A stretch of DNA of 56,761 nt, from contig MU858269.1 in NCBI GenBank assembly GCA_033297075.1, positions 1 through 56,761 of the forward strand, written 5' to 3'. Position 1 is the stretch's first letter, and each line of letters begins with the position of its first letter. Under the pieces are notes generated by a model, which made no database searches, had not been told where the DNA came from, and was given only the letters and a program-made list of their open reading frames with translations. Shown piece by piece: positions 10,532 to 20,673 of this stretch. This DNA is from Rhypophila decipiens (taxonomy: Eukaryota > Ascomycota > Sordariomycetes > Sordariales > Naviculisporaceae). The translations under genes and the position numbers were made by a program.

Positions 10532-12382
10532 GACAAGAGTGACTATGTATCGTCGAAAAGTGAATAAAATCCCGGACGAGGCTCTGAGCGGGGTAAGACG
10601 CAGACCCCAGAGCTAAGCCACAGCAATGATTTGGTTCCAAGCTTGAAAATTCTTCATGCATGAGCCGATACCATAAAAAGGAAATGGAATTTGAGAGATG
10701 GGGCGAAGGCGTCCAGATATCCATGTTCTGGTCCTAAAGACTCAAACCCTCCCATGACAAGCTAAAGTAAGGGTAAAAGAATACGGTCTCTCACTCACTT
10801 TTACACTAAAACTCACTATATTTAAGAACGTAATCCATTGTATTATAGAGTGTATTTACAGATCTATAGCCGTAGTAAATTAATATGAAGTCGAATAGTA
10901 GTAACGTATTTTTGTTTTATTTTTACTATTTTCTTTAAGCTAGAATCATTGATGGAAAATCCTTTAAAGTCTGTTATCCAAAAGCCAAGCAAATTGCACC
11001 AAATCTGGATATTTCTAGAGAGACCGTATTTTTTGACCCCGATTTACAGTGAATCACCCTCGCTCGGCTCATACCTGGTAGTCATTCAGTGTCATCCTCG
11101 ACGAAGGCACCACCGTCGTCATAGTTGTTGTCAGAGATGACGATAGCTGCTGCAGGCGAGTACCAGGAATTTACAGAGTTTACGGCGGAAAAAAGCCTTG
11201 TGCGTTGCCAGCTGCAATCTGGGGGGGAATGGTGCGAGTAGTAAAAGTGGTGGGTGCGGGTATGAATTCTCTTGTTCCAAGACGCTGATCCGCATGTTCA
11301 GCAAGGACAGAACCAAGGGGTGGAAAATGCCCATCGAGCGCTCCTGATATCTGAAGAACATGGCACGCGAGGAGCAAACAGCCTGTTCTGTACAAGCAGA
11401 GCCTTACCATCTTTGGATACTGAACGACCTGGCCTGGACACGGGACTGATGCTATCTGGAGACTGAGGCGATGATGTTGTACCAAAGAATTCCAGATCTC
11501 TGGGTCAAATGGTTGCCATCCCGATTTTCACATCCTCTCGTCAATAATTACATATGCGGCTATAAGACATCCTTACAACATGAGGTACCATTACCTGACA
11601 GCTAGTGCAAGAAGCGTATGTTGTACAACCATTATGTTGTTTTTTTCTTTCGTGATACATGATCGTGGGGAACTCGGTCTCGGATTCTTGTACTAGGAGC
11701 TTCACATTCAGCCTTCAAAACGGCCGAGCATGAGATTTGTCAGTGGTGCTAGGTGCCGGTGGGAAATACAGTCAGGTGAGTCTTCCGAGGTGTAGGTGGT
11801 ACTGATGAAGGACTCAAGTAATTTTCTAGGATCTTGCTGGGATATGTTATATGATGTAGAGTCTTAGGTATTAGTACTCTGGACTTTATTCTCTTGCCAT
11901 GGCCTCTTTTCTTCGGCTTATCTGCCCTGACTTGTTTTGCTTTATTGTCGTCTTTCCTTATTATTCCTTAAGTCACTCGAAGCCCCGTACGACCTTTTCA
12001 ATACTCAAATTTGGACCCGTATCTTTTGGTTCTTTTACTTCTCCATCTATATCCTGCTCTTCATTCCGCTCGGCCTTTTCTTATCACCATTCTGTGAGTT
12101 ATAAATGCTGGTTAAGGTAGCACTCGAAAGGGGTGTTTATAGGAAATAGAACCGACAGCTTATGCTGGCGCATTACTCCAGTCACCATAGTCAGCGCAAT
12201 AAAACTCTAGGGACCAATTTGTGTCACAAGGGGAAAATAGAATGAGAAATTATGGTTCACTATATGGCTAAGAAAAATGGCCAGCAACATATCTCAGTTT
12301 CGAGTATAGAAAGGGAACGGAAATGAAGAAATGGAAAGAGAGAATGGCGCGGTCGACGCTTATCCAAAAGATGTCAATTCAT
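10532..12382. other. gene-free AT-rich region
   Basis: About 1.85 kb without a convincing frame. 10750-11000 is markedly AT-rich. Short ORFs at 11131-11485 and 11899-12120 have no recognisable content. Confidence 0.5.
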
Positions 12383-12946
12383 CTACCTGACTGCGCGAAC
12401 ATGCCTACAGAGCCAAAACTGCATTGAAAGATCCCTCCTGTCCCTGCGCTGGCGGACAGGGTCGTCCATAATCTTAATCACCTTGTCGGGCGGGGGTTGG
12501 CCGTAAGGATTAGGCGCCATGTAAGTAAAAACGTGGCCCTGTACCTGGCAGTGTTCCGGGTCCTCGCACATGAGGATGGTGATGTGCCACTCGGCGGACA
12601 CAGTCTCGGGCTCTATCCTCCCGCTCCGCGGATTTCTACTCGTGAGCAACTCGCCGGTCTTAGTACGCCGGCTCATTCTGTTATGCGGTGGGTCCCTGAC
12701 GACCACGCACGCCATCCCGGACAGCCTCGCAAGCTTTCGTAGCTCCTTCTCGAGAAATGGCCTTCTGTCGCTGGTCAGCCACTGGCAGTATTTGACCTCG
12801 TAGGCGTAGCAGACTTCAGGGTCCCGGTGGGTACCCGCGCCTACAGACAACCAGATCCTGGCCCGGTCGCCGAAGCTGTTTGTAGCCGGGGTTCCCGGGC
12901 CAGAGACCCTGGTGTGCCCCGGGTAAAAGGTTGGGGGGGCCATAAC
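12383..12946 (-). CDS. hypothetical protein, 187 aa
   Basis: The ATG at 12946 (MAPPTFYPGH) is preferred. The longer frame to 13015 adds a Tyr/His-rich stretch encoded by AT-rich DNA. The protein is basic, with no signal peptide or membrane segment. It contains YEVKYCQWLTSDRRPFLEKELRKLARLS-type helical sequence and the segment SAEWHITILMCEDPEHCQVQGHVF, which resembles lineage-restricted hypothetical proteins of plant-associated ascomycetes. No function can be assigned. It is isolated in AT-rich DNA, as effector-like or orphan genes often are. Confidence 0.55.
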   Translation of the reverse strand, partial: VMAPPTFYPGHTRVSGPGTPATNSFGDRARIWLSVGAGTHRDPEVCYAYEVKYCQWLTSDRRPFLEKELRKLARLSGMACVVVRDPPHNRMSRRTKTGELLTSRNPRSGRIEPETVSAEWHITILMCEDPEHCQVQGHVFTYMAPNPYGQPPPDKVIKIMDDPVRQRRDRRDLSMQFWLCRHVRAVR

Positions 12947-13674
12947 TGGATTTTCTATAACGTTAATATAATAATAATAATTATGATGATAATAGTAGAA
13001 CAATATCCTTATCAAGGTGTGATTTGAGGATAATACCTTCTGCTATACTGACTTACACGAGTTCACCCGCCTAAGGGTTTAGCAATACTTATAACCTCCA
13101 GGCTTGTGCCATGGAATCTATATGTTCAAAGACACGGCTTGCTAATTTGGAGGTCAAAGACTGGACCTTGTCACGAGGTCAATTCGTATATATTTTCGAA
13201 TAGTCATCTTAAATAATAAGGAAACAATTACCAGACCTCAACTCGAGATCTTTGGGCTTGCGGCTGAAATACAAGTTCTTTGTAAACACGGCTTATTTAA
13301 TAGTACTATAACGAGCCTCAGCATTATACCCCTTAAAAGAGGAGATGTATTAACAAAGAAAATCTAGTAAGTTAAATGCAATTATAGAAAGACGGCAGCC
13401 ATAGTGCACATATGGTCAAAGAAAAACTGAAACTGAAAAGCAAACAAAGAAGATTTCTTAGTCAGCCCGTGCCACCAGGCTATGCAGTACTTTCCGCTGC
13501 AACCAAGACAGAACACGGAAGAAAGAAACAGGCCACAGTCGCAGCACCTTAAGATACACAGGGTAGGCGGAATCGGCGCAACCAACGAGAACATATTTTC
13601 ATCCCGACCAAAATCACCGAATACAAGCCGAATAGCTTCAATTGAACACACTCAGCAAACCATATACAAGGAGG
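12947..13674. other. intergenic, AT-rich
   Basis: Divergent 5' regions of the 187-aa gene (-) and the kinase gene (+). No repeat or RNA gene was seen. Confidence 0.5.
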
Positions 13675-15408
13675 ATGAACGAAATGGACATGACTCACAG
13701 CCCCGCGGGGAGTTCATGTTCTAGGAGCAGCGGCCACAGCGACAGCGACGGCGACAGCGACAACAATGACGGTCACTGCTGCAAGAACTACCAAAATCAA
13801 TTTGAGGTCGACATGGACCTGGACCACATTGAAGACCCAAACGACTACCACCCCGGCGGCCTTCACCCGGTACATCTCGGCGACAAGTTGAATAACCGGT
13901 ACCGTGTCGCACACAAGCTCGGCGCTGGTGCTTTCGGGACGGTTTGGCTCTGCTTCGACGAGGAAGATTCAATCTGGAGGGCCGTCAAGCTGCTCACGGC
14001 CCACGGCTCAACCAGCTCGGACCCGGAGAACAAATGCCTGCCCGAGCTACAGGCTTTCCATCTTCTCAGCAGCTTTACGCCAGAAAAGCTCAGAGAGAAT
14101 CATATCGCCTCTCCTGTGTCCAACTTTACAATACAAGGCCCCAACGGTACCCACCTTGGACTGGTCTATCCACTCCTCGGGTGCCAGTTGCAGCACATCT
14201 TCTCCTACCTCGCTGCCTCAGAGGGCTTGCTCAAGGAGATCACCTTCCAAGTCGTGCAGGCTATGGATTTCCTACACAGAGAGGCAAAGCTCTGCCATGG
14301 CGACTTTCGGCCGGCAAATATCATGTATCACCTCGCAGAAGGGGTGGACAAGTGGCCGGAAGAGAAGATGCTGCAGGTGCTAGGCCAACCAGAGACAGCC
14401 AAAGTGGTACCTCTCACGGAAGGGGACATGGAGACCGAGGAGCGAGAGGAACTTGACCTTGGCCCCGGCGTACCCAAGTACATTGTCGGCGCAGCAAGAT
14501 TCGATTACTACTCGGGGGCCCTGGCCGCATCAGTAGCGGTCAGCGACTTCGGGGTTTCCTTTGAAGCGGTGAATCCCCCTTCCCAGACCAGGATCTCTCC
14601 TCGATATTGCGCGCCGGAAGATATAGTCGGAATTGCCCCGCCCGGATTCACGACCGATGTCTGGGCTCTGATGGTCACTATTCTGGAGATTATCACGGAG
14701 ACGGGCCTGGTGCATTATGACAGCGGTATCGATGTTCTCCGGGAGCTAGAGTGTATTGCGGGTCCGATGCCGGAGAATTACCGGGATGCTTGGAGAAGCC
14801 GCGGGCAAGAGTTTGCCAACGGGGACGATGACCCGTCGCTGCCGGCCACGGTCGAGATGTGGCAGTACGAGGAGATGTGCAAGCATGATGATGACTTGGA
14901 GGGGAAACCGGACGATGACGGCGCAGACAAAGAAACTCGCCCTCCAAATGCCAATGTCCGCCTAGCGAGGATGGTGATGGGTGAGAAGCCGACGTCACTC
15001 ACCCAGGAGATGTGGGATGAGGTGAGGAGGCAGGATTTCAAGGCCACAGGACTGCTGCCCAAGGTGGTCAGGCAGGAACGTGAACCGTCTAGCGGTAGGA
15101 CGCGATATGCCCGGCCGAAGAACGTCTGGCACAAGATGGACGGCAAGGAAGCAGAGCTGTTGATGGACCTCTTGAGCTCAGTGTTCAAGTGGCAACCTGG
15201 GGACCGGCCTCTGACCGGGGAGGTTCTCAAACACCCGTGGTTTGATGACGTCCGACCACAGACGAGCGTCTTCGAGGACGTGAGCTTGAAGCCGGAGGAG
15301 AAGATGTTGGTGGATGGGGAGGAGGCTGTTAACACACAGGCAACCCTTTTAGGCTCTGCTGTTGGGGCTCTCCAGCATGCTGTCCAGTCGTGGAGGGGCT
15401 GTGTGTGA
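13675..15408 (+). CDS. SRPK-like serine/threonine protein kinase
   Basis: Intronless, 577 aa. The first ATG in the frame is 13675 (an in-frame TTG lies at 13642). An acidic Ser/Asp-rich leader precedes EDPNDYHPGGLHPVHLGD, the signature lead-in of fungal SRPK kinases. Kinase motifs in order: glycine loop LGAGAFGTVW (about 82), AVK lysine (about 103), catalytic loop CHGDFRPANIM (about 208), DFG in VSDFGVSF (about 290) and APE in CAPEDI. The catalytic loop reads HGD-F-RPAN instead of HxDLKPEN, a common variant in the expanded fungal SRPK-like set. The catalytic Asp and Asn remain. It probably phosphorylates Ser/Arg-rich or other nuclear proteins, but such paralogues are often of unknown role. 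Confidence 0.88.
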   Translation: MNEMDMTHSPAGSSCSRSSGHSDSDGDSDNNDGHCCKNYQNQFEVDMDLDHIEDPNDYHPGGLHPVHLGDKLNNRYRVAHKLGAGAFGTVWLCFDEEDSIWRAVKLLTAHGSTSSDPENKCLPELQAFHLLSSFTPEKLRENHIASPVSNFTIQGPNGTHLGLVYPLLGCQLQHIFSYLAASEGLLKEITFQVVQAMDFLHREAKLCHGDFRPANIMYHLAEGVDKWPEEKMLQVLGQPETAKVVPLTEGDMETEEREELDLGPGVPKYIVGAARFDYYSGALAASVAVSDFGVSFEAVNPPSQTRISPRYCAPEDIVGIAPPGFTTDVWALMVTILEIITETGLVHYDSGIDVLRELECIAGPMPENYRDAWRSRGQEFANGDDDPSLPATVEMWQYEEMCKHDDDLEGKPDDDGADKETRPPNANVRLARMVMGEKPTSLTQEMWDEVRRQDFKATGLLPKVVRQEREPSSGRTRYARPKNVWHKMDGKEAELLMDLLSSVFKWQPGDRPLTGEVLKHPWFDDVRPQTSVFEDVSLKPEEKMLVDGEEAVNTQATLLGSAVGALQHAVQSWRGCV

Positions 15409-15754
15409 CCGAGCCGGAGAGGGTGATGGACGAGCTGAACATCAAATGTGTGTGATCAAGGCCGACATGGCGATGATGAGAGTACTAGATAGGAGGGGCC
15501 CATGTAAAGCGGTACATGACTTTGAGATATTTCAGCCGGAAACACGACGATACCATGCGTAATGGCACATGTATTTCATAGCCCATTGATGTATTCACTG
15601 GAAGAAGGAAGCGTTCTCTTTAATCACGTAAGGAAGAAGACACATAGTTACACAACATCAGTAGCTTTACATGGCTCTAGGACTCCCTTTAAGCCTTTGA
15701 CCGTGTCACAATACTGGAGTACACGTTTCTGGCCTGTCTCGCCGGTCTCGGCAC
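15409..15754. other. intergenic, 3' flank of kinase gene
   Basis: No supported feature was seen. Confidence 0.5.
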
Positions 15755-15907
15755 TGTGACGATTTGGGAATCTAGAACCACAGCACTAGGCCAAACCTCC
15801 TTAAAAAGGATGCCAAATTCTAAGCTGCAAGCTAGCCTTAGAATTGTGTGTTATATAGCAGTTTCAATAGGGCACTATCGCTTGTGTTATCACGGCTCGC
15901 CGTGACA
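15755..15907 (-). repeat. probable diverged solo LTR related to the 16104-16517 element
   Basis: 153 bp with the same layout as the 121-bp LTRs nearby: TGTGACGA start and CGTGACA end, a tctagaacc...ctaggc block, aaaaaggatg, a TTCTAAG...CTTAGAA hairpin and a TATATA box. Sequence identity is low but the order of parts is kept. No target duplication was found, so this is an old or solo copy. Confidence 0.5.
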
Positions 15908-16103
15908 TATTGAAAGATGTAAGATCGGAAGACAATCAACCAAAATTAGGCGTTGAAATCGTCACTCACCAGCGGGTATTCCGCTCCAACCAATTACAAA
16001 ATAGCACAGACCATATAGGCCGGGGGCAGTCCAGCAACATATTACTATAAGGGCTACTATAAGTATATTACGCCTATAATAGAGTAACTTTTTTGTAAGT
16101 ATT

Positions 16104-16224
16104 TGTGACGAATCCACTAGTCTAGAACCCTACCACTAGGCTACGGACCCCCTTTCTTCAAAAGGATGTAGAATTTCAAGTCGAACGCCGACTTAAAATC
16201 AAGGGTTATATACATATCGTGACA
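16104..16224 (-). repeat. 121-bp LTR (3' LTR on the - strand)
   Basis: One mismatch to 16397-16517, within the hairpin (cttaaaa versus cttgaaa). Confidence 0.85.
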
Positions 16225-16396
16225 TCCCCCGTTTCAATCCAGAGTTCGTCCCCGAACTCTAGCCCTTCGTGGGCTAGCGAGCAACTAGTGCGGGGGTCTG
16301 GCGGGATCAGGTCACATCCGTATGTATAGGAACAACCGAAAAGAACACATCATTTTCCAACTCACGGGCTCGAACCGTGGCCGTTTGACTTGAAAT

Positions 16397-16517
16397 TGTG
16401 ACGAATCCACTAGTCTAGAACCCTACCACTAGGCTACGGACCCCCTTTCTTCAAAAGGATGTAGAATTTCAAGTCGAACGCCGACTTGAAATCAAGGGTT
16501 ATATACATATCGTGACA
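16397..16517 (-). repeat. 121-bp LTR (5' LTR on the - strand)
   Basis: Contains a TATATAA box, a hairpin TTTCAAGTC/GACTTGAAA and an A-box-like block, in that order on the - strand. Confidence 0.85.
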
Positions 16518-17275
16518 GTATAGAAAATAGGATGTTTTAGAAAGTATACTAAAAATATATATAGTTGAAAAAACATGAGGTTCAATGAATATGGTCTCTA
16601 CTATACAATAGGAGTTAGGGCCTTAATAGATTAAAGGTAGTCTTTTTCAGCCATTCTACTACTTTTCGCAGCCAATATGCTTATAGTTACATGTTGCTGA
16701 ATCGTGTGCGGCCTCTATGGGACTTCGTATCATCTAATACATACATTGACTGTGACGACCCCGCTGCTAGCTGGTGCTAGGAAGCTTGCATGACTTCCCG
16801 CCTCTGCTTGATGCCCTGTTATTAGCAAGCAGGGCTGTAACGTGTGTGTTAAAATGGAGTCTGAAGACCAAACATATGCTCTACTTGTCTCTCAAGGTGG
16901 ATCACTTTCTTCTTCGCAACTGCCACGGGTTTTTCAAATGTTCCCTCAAACTTCAGAATACAGGCCGTAGTGTTTTCACCCCATCTTTACACCCCAGTGC
17001 TGTGGGGTGGACCCACTCAGTTCAGCCTTCCGATGAGAGATTCTGTGTGAGCCCCGCACCCGCAGCCCCGCAGCCCCGCGCAATCGAGACAAAAATAAGT
17101 TGACCACTGCGCAAACCGAACATGCAAACCACGACTGACGCTGCATTCTGCTAAGCCAACTACAAAATCTTTGAGCGCGACAACACGACTTCCCAGCACG
17201 GAACGACTTCCCAGCACGCAACGATTCCCAAGGCAGAACTCACTCGCACTCGACCTCTGCGCCGCCGTCATCAGC
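16518..17275. other. intergenic, promoter side of the F-box gene
   Basis: Another TGTGACG start followed by a gctagctggtgctagg block is seen at 16753, possibly a further LTR fragment. Otherwise nothing is supported. The frame upstream of the F-box ATG is open to 17171 but begins in repetitive sequence. Confidence 0.4.
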
Positions 17276-18781
17276 ATGGCTGACCCGTTTTCTAAGGTCC
17301 CCAATGAGATAATCCTCGAGATTGCAAAGTATGTCCCCCAAGACGATGATATCGCGTACTACGAGCTTGGCCGAGACATGCCTGACAAGCCAATCATCAA
17401 CTTTGGCATGGTTTGTCGCCGATTCCGCGAGATGAGTGCTCACTTACTGGTGCCCTCTGTTCGTGTCGCCTGCCACACCTCTTCTCTACAGCGCTTGGAG
17501 GAAATTTCGCATCACCCATTGGTCCGAAAGGGCGTCCGGAAGCTGATTGTTTCGCTAAGCTCTTTCGATAAGGAGCTCTGCGATGACTTTGGACAGTTCA
17601 TCAAATTCTACATGTTTGATTTCGAGAGATACTGCAAAGAGGGGGGACGCAGGCAGGACGAACGGGAGACTGAACGGGTTCTCAAATCCTGGAGAGAAGT
17701 CTTCGATCTCTTCGAGTACAACAAGAGTCACGGTCGGAGAGGTGATCATTCTAAGGAATATGCCACACAGCGCACCCTTCTCGAGGAAGCCCATGCCAAT
17801 TATAAGCAGCTTCACGACGAGCAAGAGCATCTCTTCCGAAGCGGCGAGTTCACTGATCGGGTCACACTCGCCACGTCCCGAATGCCTCTTGTCAAGAGCC
17901 TTACTTTTGTGGACAACCCGCTTCATCAGGGAAGAGATTTATGGGACCCCCCGGTGCGGCCCGGTGTCGACGTCCGCGATGCATAGTACCAAGCAATGAG
18001 TCTTGGTATGTCGGGCAGGCAAAAGTGGACAGATCACCGAATGCGGTTTGCGCAATACACTCTTTACGCGACACTGATACAGCTACCGATTGCTGTCCAC
18101 CAAGCAAAAATCTCACTCAGCTCCGTCACAATCGACCTCGAAGGCATTCAATGCGATGAGGCTCTCAACGCTGATCCCGCCACTTTACGTTCTCTCTCCT
18201 CTGCCTTCAAATCACTCGAGGAGGTTTACTTCTTCGGCTGTCCGGCCATTAAAAGTGCCAACAACCTCGGCCTCAAAGCGTTATCTACCTACCTGGCCCA
18301 AATGGTCAAGAGTCCTCAACTTCAACTAATGAGCATTGATACATGTGGCAATAGTCAAGGCCATTTCGATGACGTCCTTGCCGCTGCGGGTTCATATAAC
18401 GACTGGGCCAGACTGCCTGGTTCCTTTCTGTCCCTGTCGTCCCAAATCAATCGCAACTTTCTGCTCGACGTCACATTGTCTAGAGTTAATTTTCACTGCA
18501 CCGACCTAATCGTCTTCATCGCCAGCCTCCCTATGTCGATGGAGTGGCTACAACTGTACCAAGTACACCTCCTAGACGGCACTTGGGATGGAGTACTAGA
18601 TGAGCTGCGTATGAAGGAGTATCGCGTGGATCGTCATAGTCACTGTGGTGATCTCCTTCTTTACGACTTGACCGGCGGGGAATTCGACTTTATGGATCCG
18701 TACCAGCCCAATGCCTCTTTTCGGATCAGTGGGATCACCCTCCCTATGTGGCGGCGTACTGCCTACGCTGGCACAGCATAA
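17276..18781 (+). pseudogene. F-box protein gene interrupted by one in-frame TAG
   Basis: One frame of 502 codons from the ATG at 17276 is broken only by TAG at 17984-17986 (codon 237). Downstream coding resumes in the same frame (YQAMSLG...) to TAA 18779-18781. The N-terminal F-box is clear: FSKVPNEIILEIAKYV, then MVCRRFREMSAHLL. The rest is the helical, poorly conserved C-terminal half usual in fungal F-box proteins. F-box proteins recruit targets to SCF ubiquitin ligase. TAG could derive from CAG by one C-to-T change at CpA. An 80-nt intron (about 17909-17986, GTGGAC...CATAG) would also restore the frame, but it lacks a good donor and branch point. A-to-I editing of UAG to UGG is a further possibility. 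Confidence 0.7.
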
Positions 18782-20673
18782 ACCCGCTTCGGGCTTGGAG
18801 GGAGGGTACCTGGGACGAGAAGGCATGTTCGCGAGAAATGAATCCGGATTGGTATACTGACGAGAATGAGGATGAGGATGAGGTTGAGGTTGAGGTTGAG
18901 GTTGAGGTTGAGGTTGAGGTTGAGGTTGAGGTTGAGGTTGAGGTTGAGGTTGAGGTTGAGGTTGAGGTTGAGGTTGAGGTTGAGGTTGAGGTTGAGGTTG
19001 AGGTTNNNNNNNNNNNNNNNNNNNNNNNNNNNNNNNNNNNNNNNNNNNNNNNNNNNNNNNNNNNNNNNNNNNNNNNNNNNNNNNNNNNNNNNNNNNNNNN
19101 NNGTGAGGTTGAGGTTGAGGTTGAGGTTGAGGTTGAGGTTGAGGTTGAGGTTGAGGTTGAGGTTGAGGTTGAGGTTGAGGTTGAGGTTGAGGTTGAGGAT
19201 GAGGATGAGGTTTGAGGCTGAGGTTGAGGATGAGGTTGAGGTTGAGGTTGAGGACGGCAAGGATAATAACGACGAAGACGACAAAAAGGACAACGACGAG
19301 GACGACGAGGAGGAGGAATAAATAGGATATCTGTGTACGATATTCACGTGGATACATGTACTGGATATTGGGGCATGTCTGTTGGATGTCAAGGATGGAG
19401 ATGTGGAAGAAACGACTGAACGAGTAATGTAGGAGAGCGAGTACCCATGCTAAGTTTCCACAGCTTGAGAAACAGGCAAGGACCTTGTGGGCGTTCCCGC
19501 GACGAGTTGAAGAACCTCCGGCCTGTGGGAGAAGTAGGAGACAAAAAGGCTATCAAGCGGGTATCAGTATTGCTCTTAGAATTAGCATGAACCGAGTAAT
19601 TTAAACTATTGTAAAAACTTCCTTCGGCCTCTATGATTGCAACATCGTTGTCCTGTCATCGGCTCTGCAGATAAGGTAAGACACTAGAACAAGGGAGCAG
19701 GCACGGAAAACAAGTCTTTTTACTGCGATCCTTAGCTCTTGCCAGGGATTGTGTTTGATGTGAAATCCAAACACGGGTTATTCCTGTTGGTCGTATAGTA
19801 TCGTTCATTCTGCGGTTTTTTGTTTTGTTGGGCGAGTTGATGAAGAGGCTTGCTGAGATGATAATGTCTTTTGTTACCAAGCTTGAGACCGGGCTCTCGC
19901 TTGTGATGACCAGTTTGCGACTGAAGAAAGGTGGCGGAGCTAGGGCACAAGATGGACAAGCAAGGACACCAACAGGTGTTGATCGGATAGGACAGCCCGG
20001 AAACTCTGATTCAGAAGCCGGACGTGGTGCTGAATTGGGTCGCGACAAAGCACCTGTTGTGATTATGCCGCTTGAGCCCAACAAGGTAGCCTCGTGTATG
20101 GTCTACCTCTGTGACTCGCATATGCTGCGAGAATTTGAGGGGCTGGCGACCATGTCGAGTCGGGAGAGGGACAAACTCCTTTGTCGTGATGGTCAAAGTG
20201 CAGAGAGTCCGACTGGGACAGCCCATACAGGGTCGGGAAAAGAGTATGTCTTTGGAACGATGGTGGGTGTTTCTAGTGTTGAAAGGATTGGTGTGGATTA
20301 TTTGCGGGAAGATGAGCGTGCTAGGTAGGCAGTTCCGACAGTCAAAATGTCAAATCGGTTAGTCGAGAGATGGGTTGTCAATTAAATGGCACAAGGCCTC
20401 TGTACAAGCATATCTTATATAGTTGTAGAGTTCGACGGGAATAGACCCTAGAAGAGAAGTTATATATATTGTTAGATTTAAAGGTATATATCAGTTTTGT
20501 CTTCTCAGGCCTATGGTATTCCTTTCAATGGCAGAGGCTTCAAGCCCCACACTCCATTCTTGGACCCGGTCGGTCGGGCAGGTCCCGCCACCGTTCTGAA
20601 ATCTCAAATCGCCTCTCACGCAACAGCAACAGTATATACTTGTGAATTATGACAACAGTCTCCTCGCTGACTA
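18782..20673. other. intergenic including hexanucleotide array
   Basis: Apart from the array, only ambiguous overlapping ORFs on both strands are seen (19656-20328), with no recognisable content and non-ATG starts. Acidic codon runs continue to 19320 after the array. Confidence 0.45.
18867..19215. repeat. (GAGGTT)n hexanucleotide array with assembly gap
   Basis: Near-perfect GAGGTT units, edged by GAGGAT units on both sides, are interrupted by 97 N (19006-19102). The true length is unknown. The phase changes across the gap (gtgaggtt after it). All six-frame ORFs here (EVEV, RLRL, PQPQ, NLNL) are products of the repeat. Confidence 0.95.

Larger units (their letters stand above)
16104..16517 (-). 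mobile_element. miniature LTR retroelement (TRIM-like), 414 bp, possibly self-primed
   Basis: The 121-bp LTRs 16104-16224 and 16397-16517 differ at one base and have TG...CA ends. The flanks GTATT (16099-16103) and GTATA (16518-16522) match at 4 of 5 bases. The internal part is 172 bp without an ORF. On the - strand the 3' LTR is preceded by the purine-rich GATTGAAACGGGGGA. The 5' LTR is followed at once by ATTTCAAGTC, which is perfectly complementary to GACTTGAAAT inside the LTR, about 30 nt after TATATAA. This is the arrangement expected for Tf1/sushi-type self-priming. A tRNA A-box-like block (TAGCCTAGTGGTAGG) also lies in the LTR. Confidence 0.8.

Noticed and set aside
11131..12120. Short ORFs in AT-rich DNA
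   Set aside because: Overlapping on both strands, no motifs, length expected by chance.
17909..17986. 78-nt intron to explain the F-box stop
   Set aside because: Would restore the frame but lacks a consensus donor (GTGGAC) and a branch-point sequence. Kept only as an alternative.
18596..19392. Long repetitive ORFs (PQPQ, NLNL, EVEV, RLRL)
   Set aside because: All arise from the hexanucleotide repeat and the N gap; not genes.
19656..20328. Overlapping ORFs on both strands (142 and 167 aa)
   Set aside because: Non-ATG starts, low-complexity composition, no recognisable domain and no splice support. Neither strand is clearly coding.
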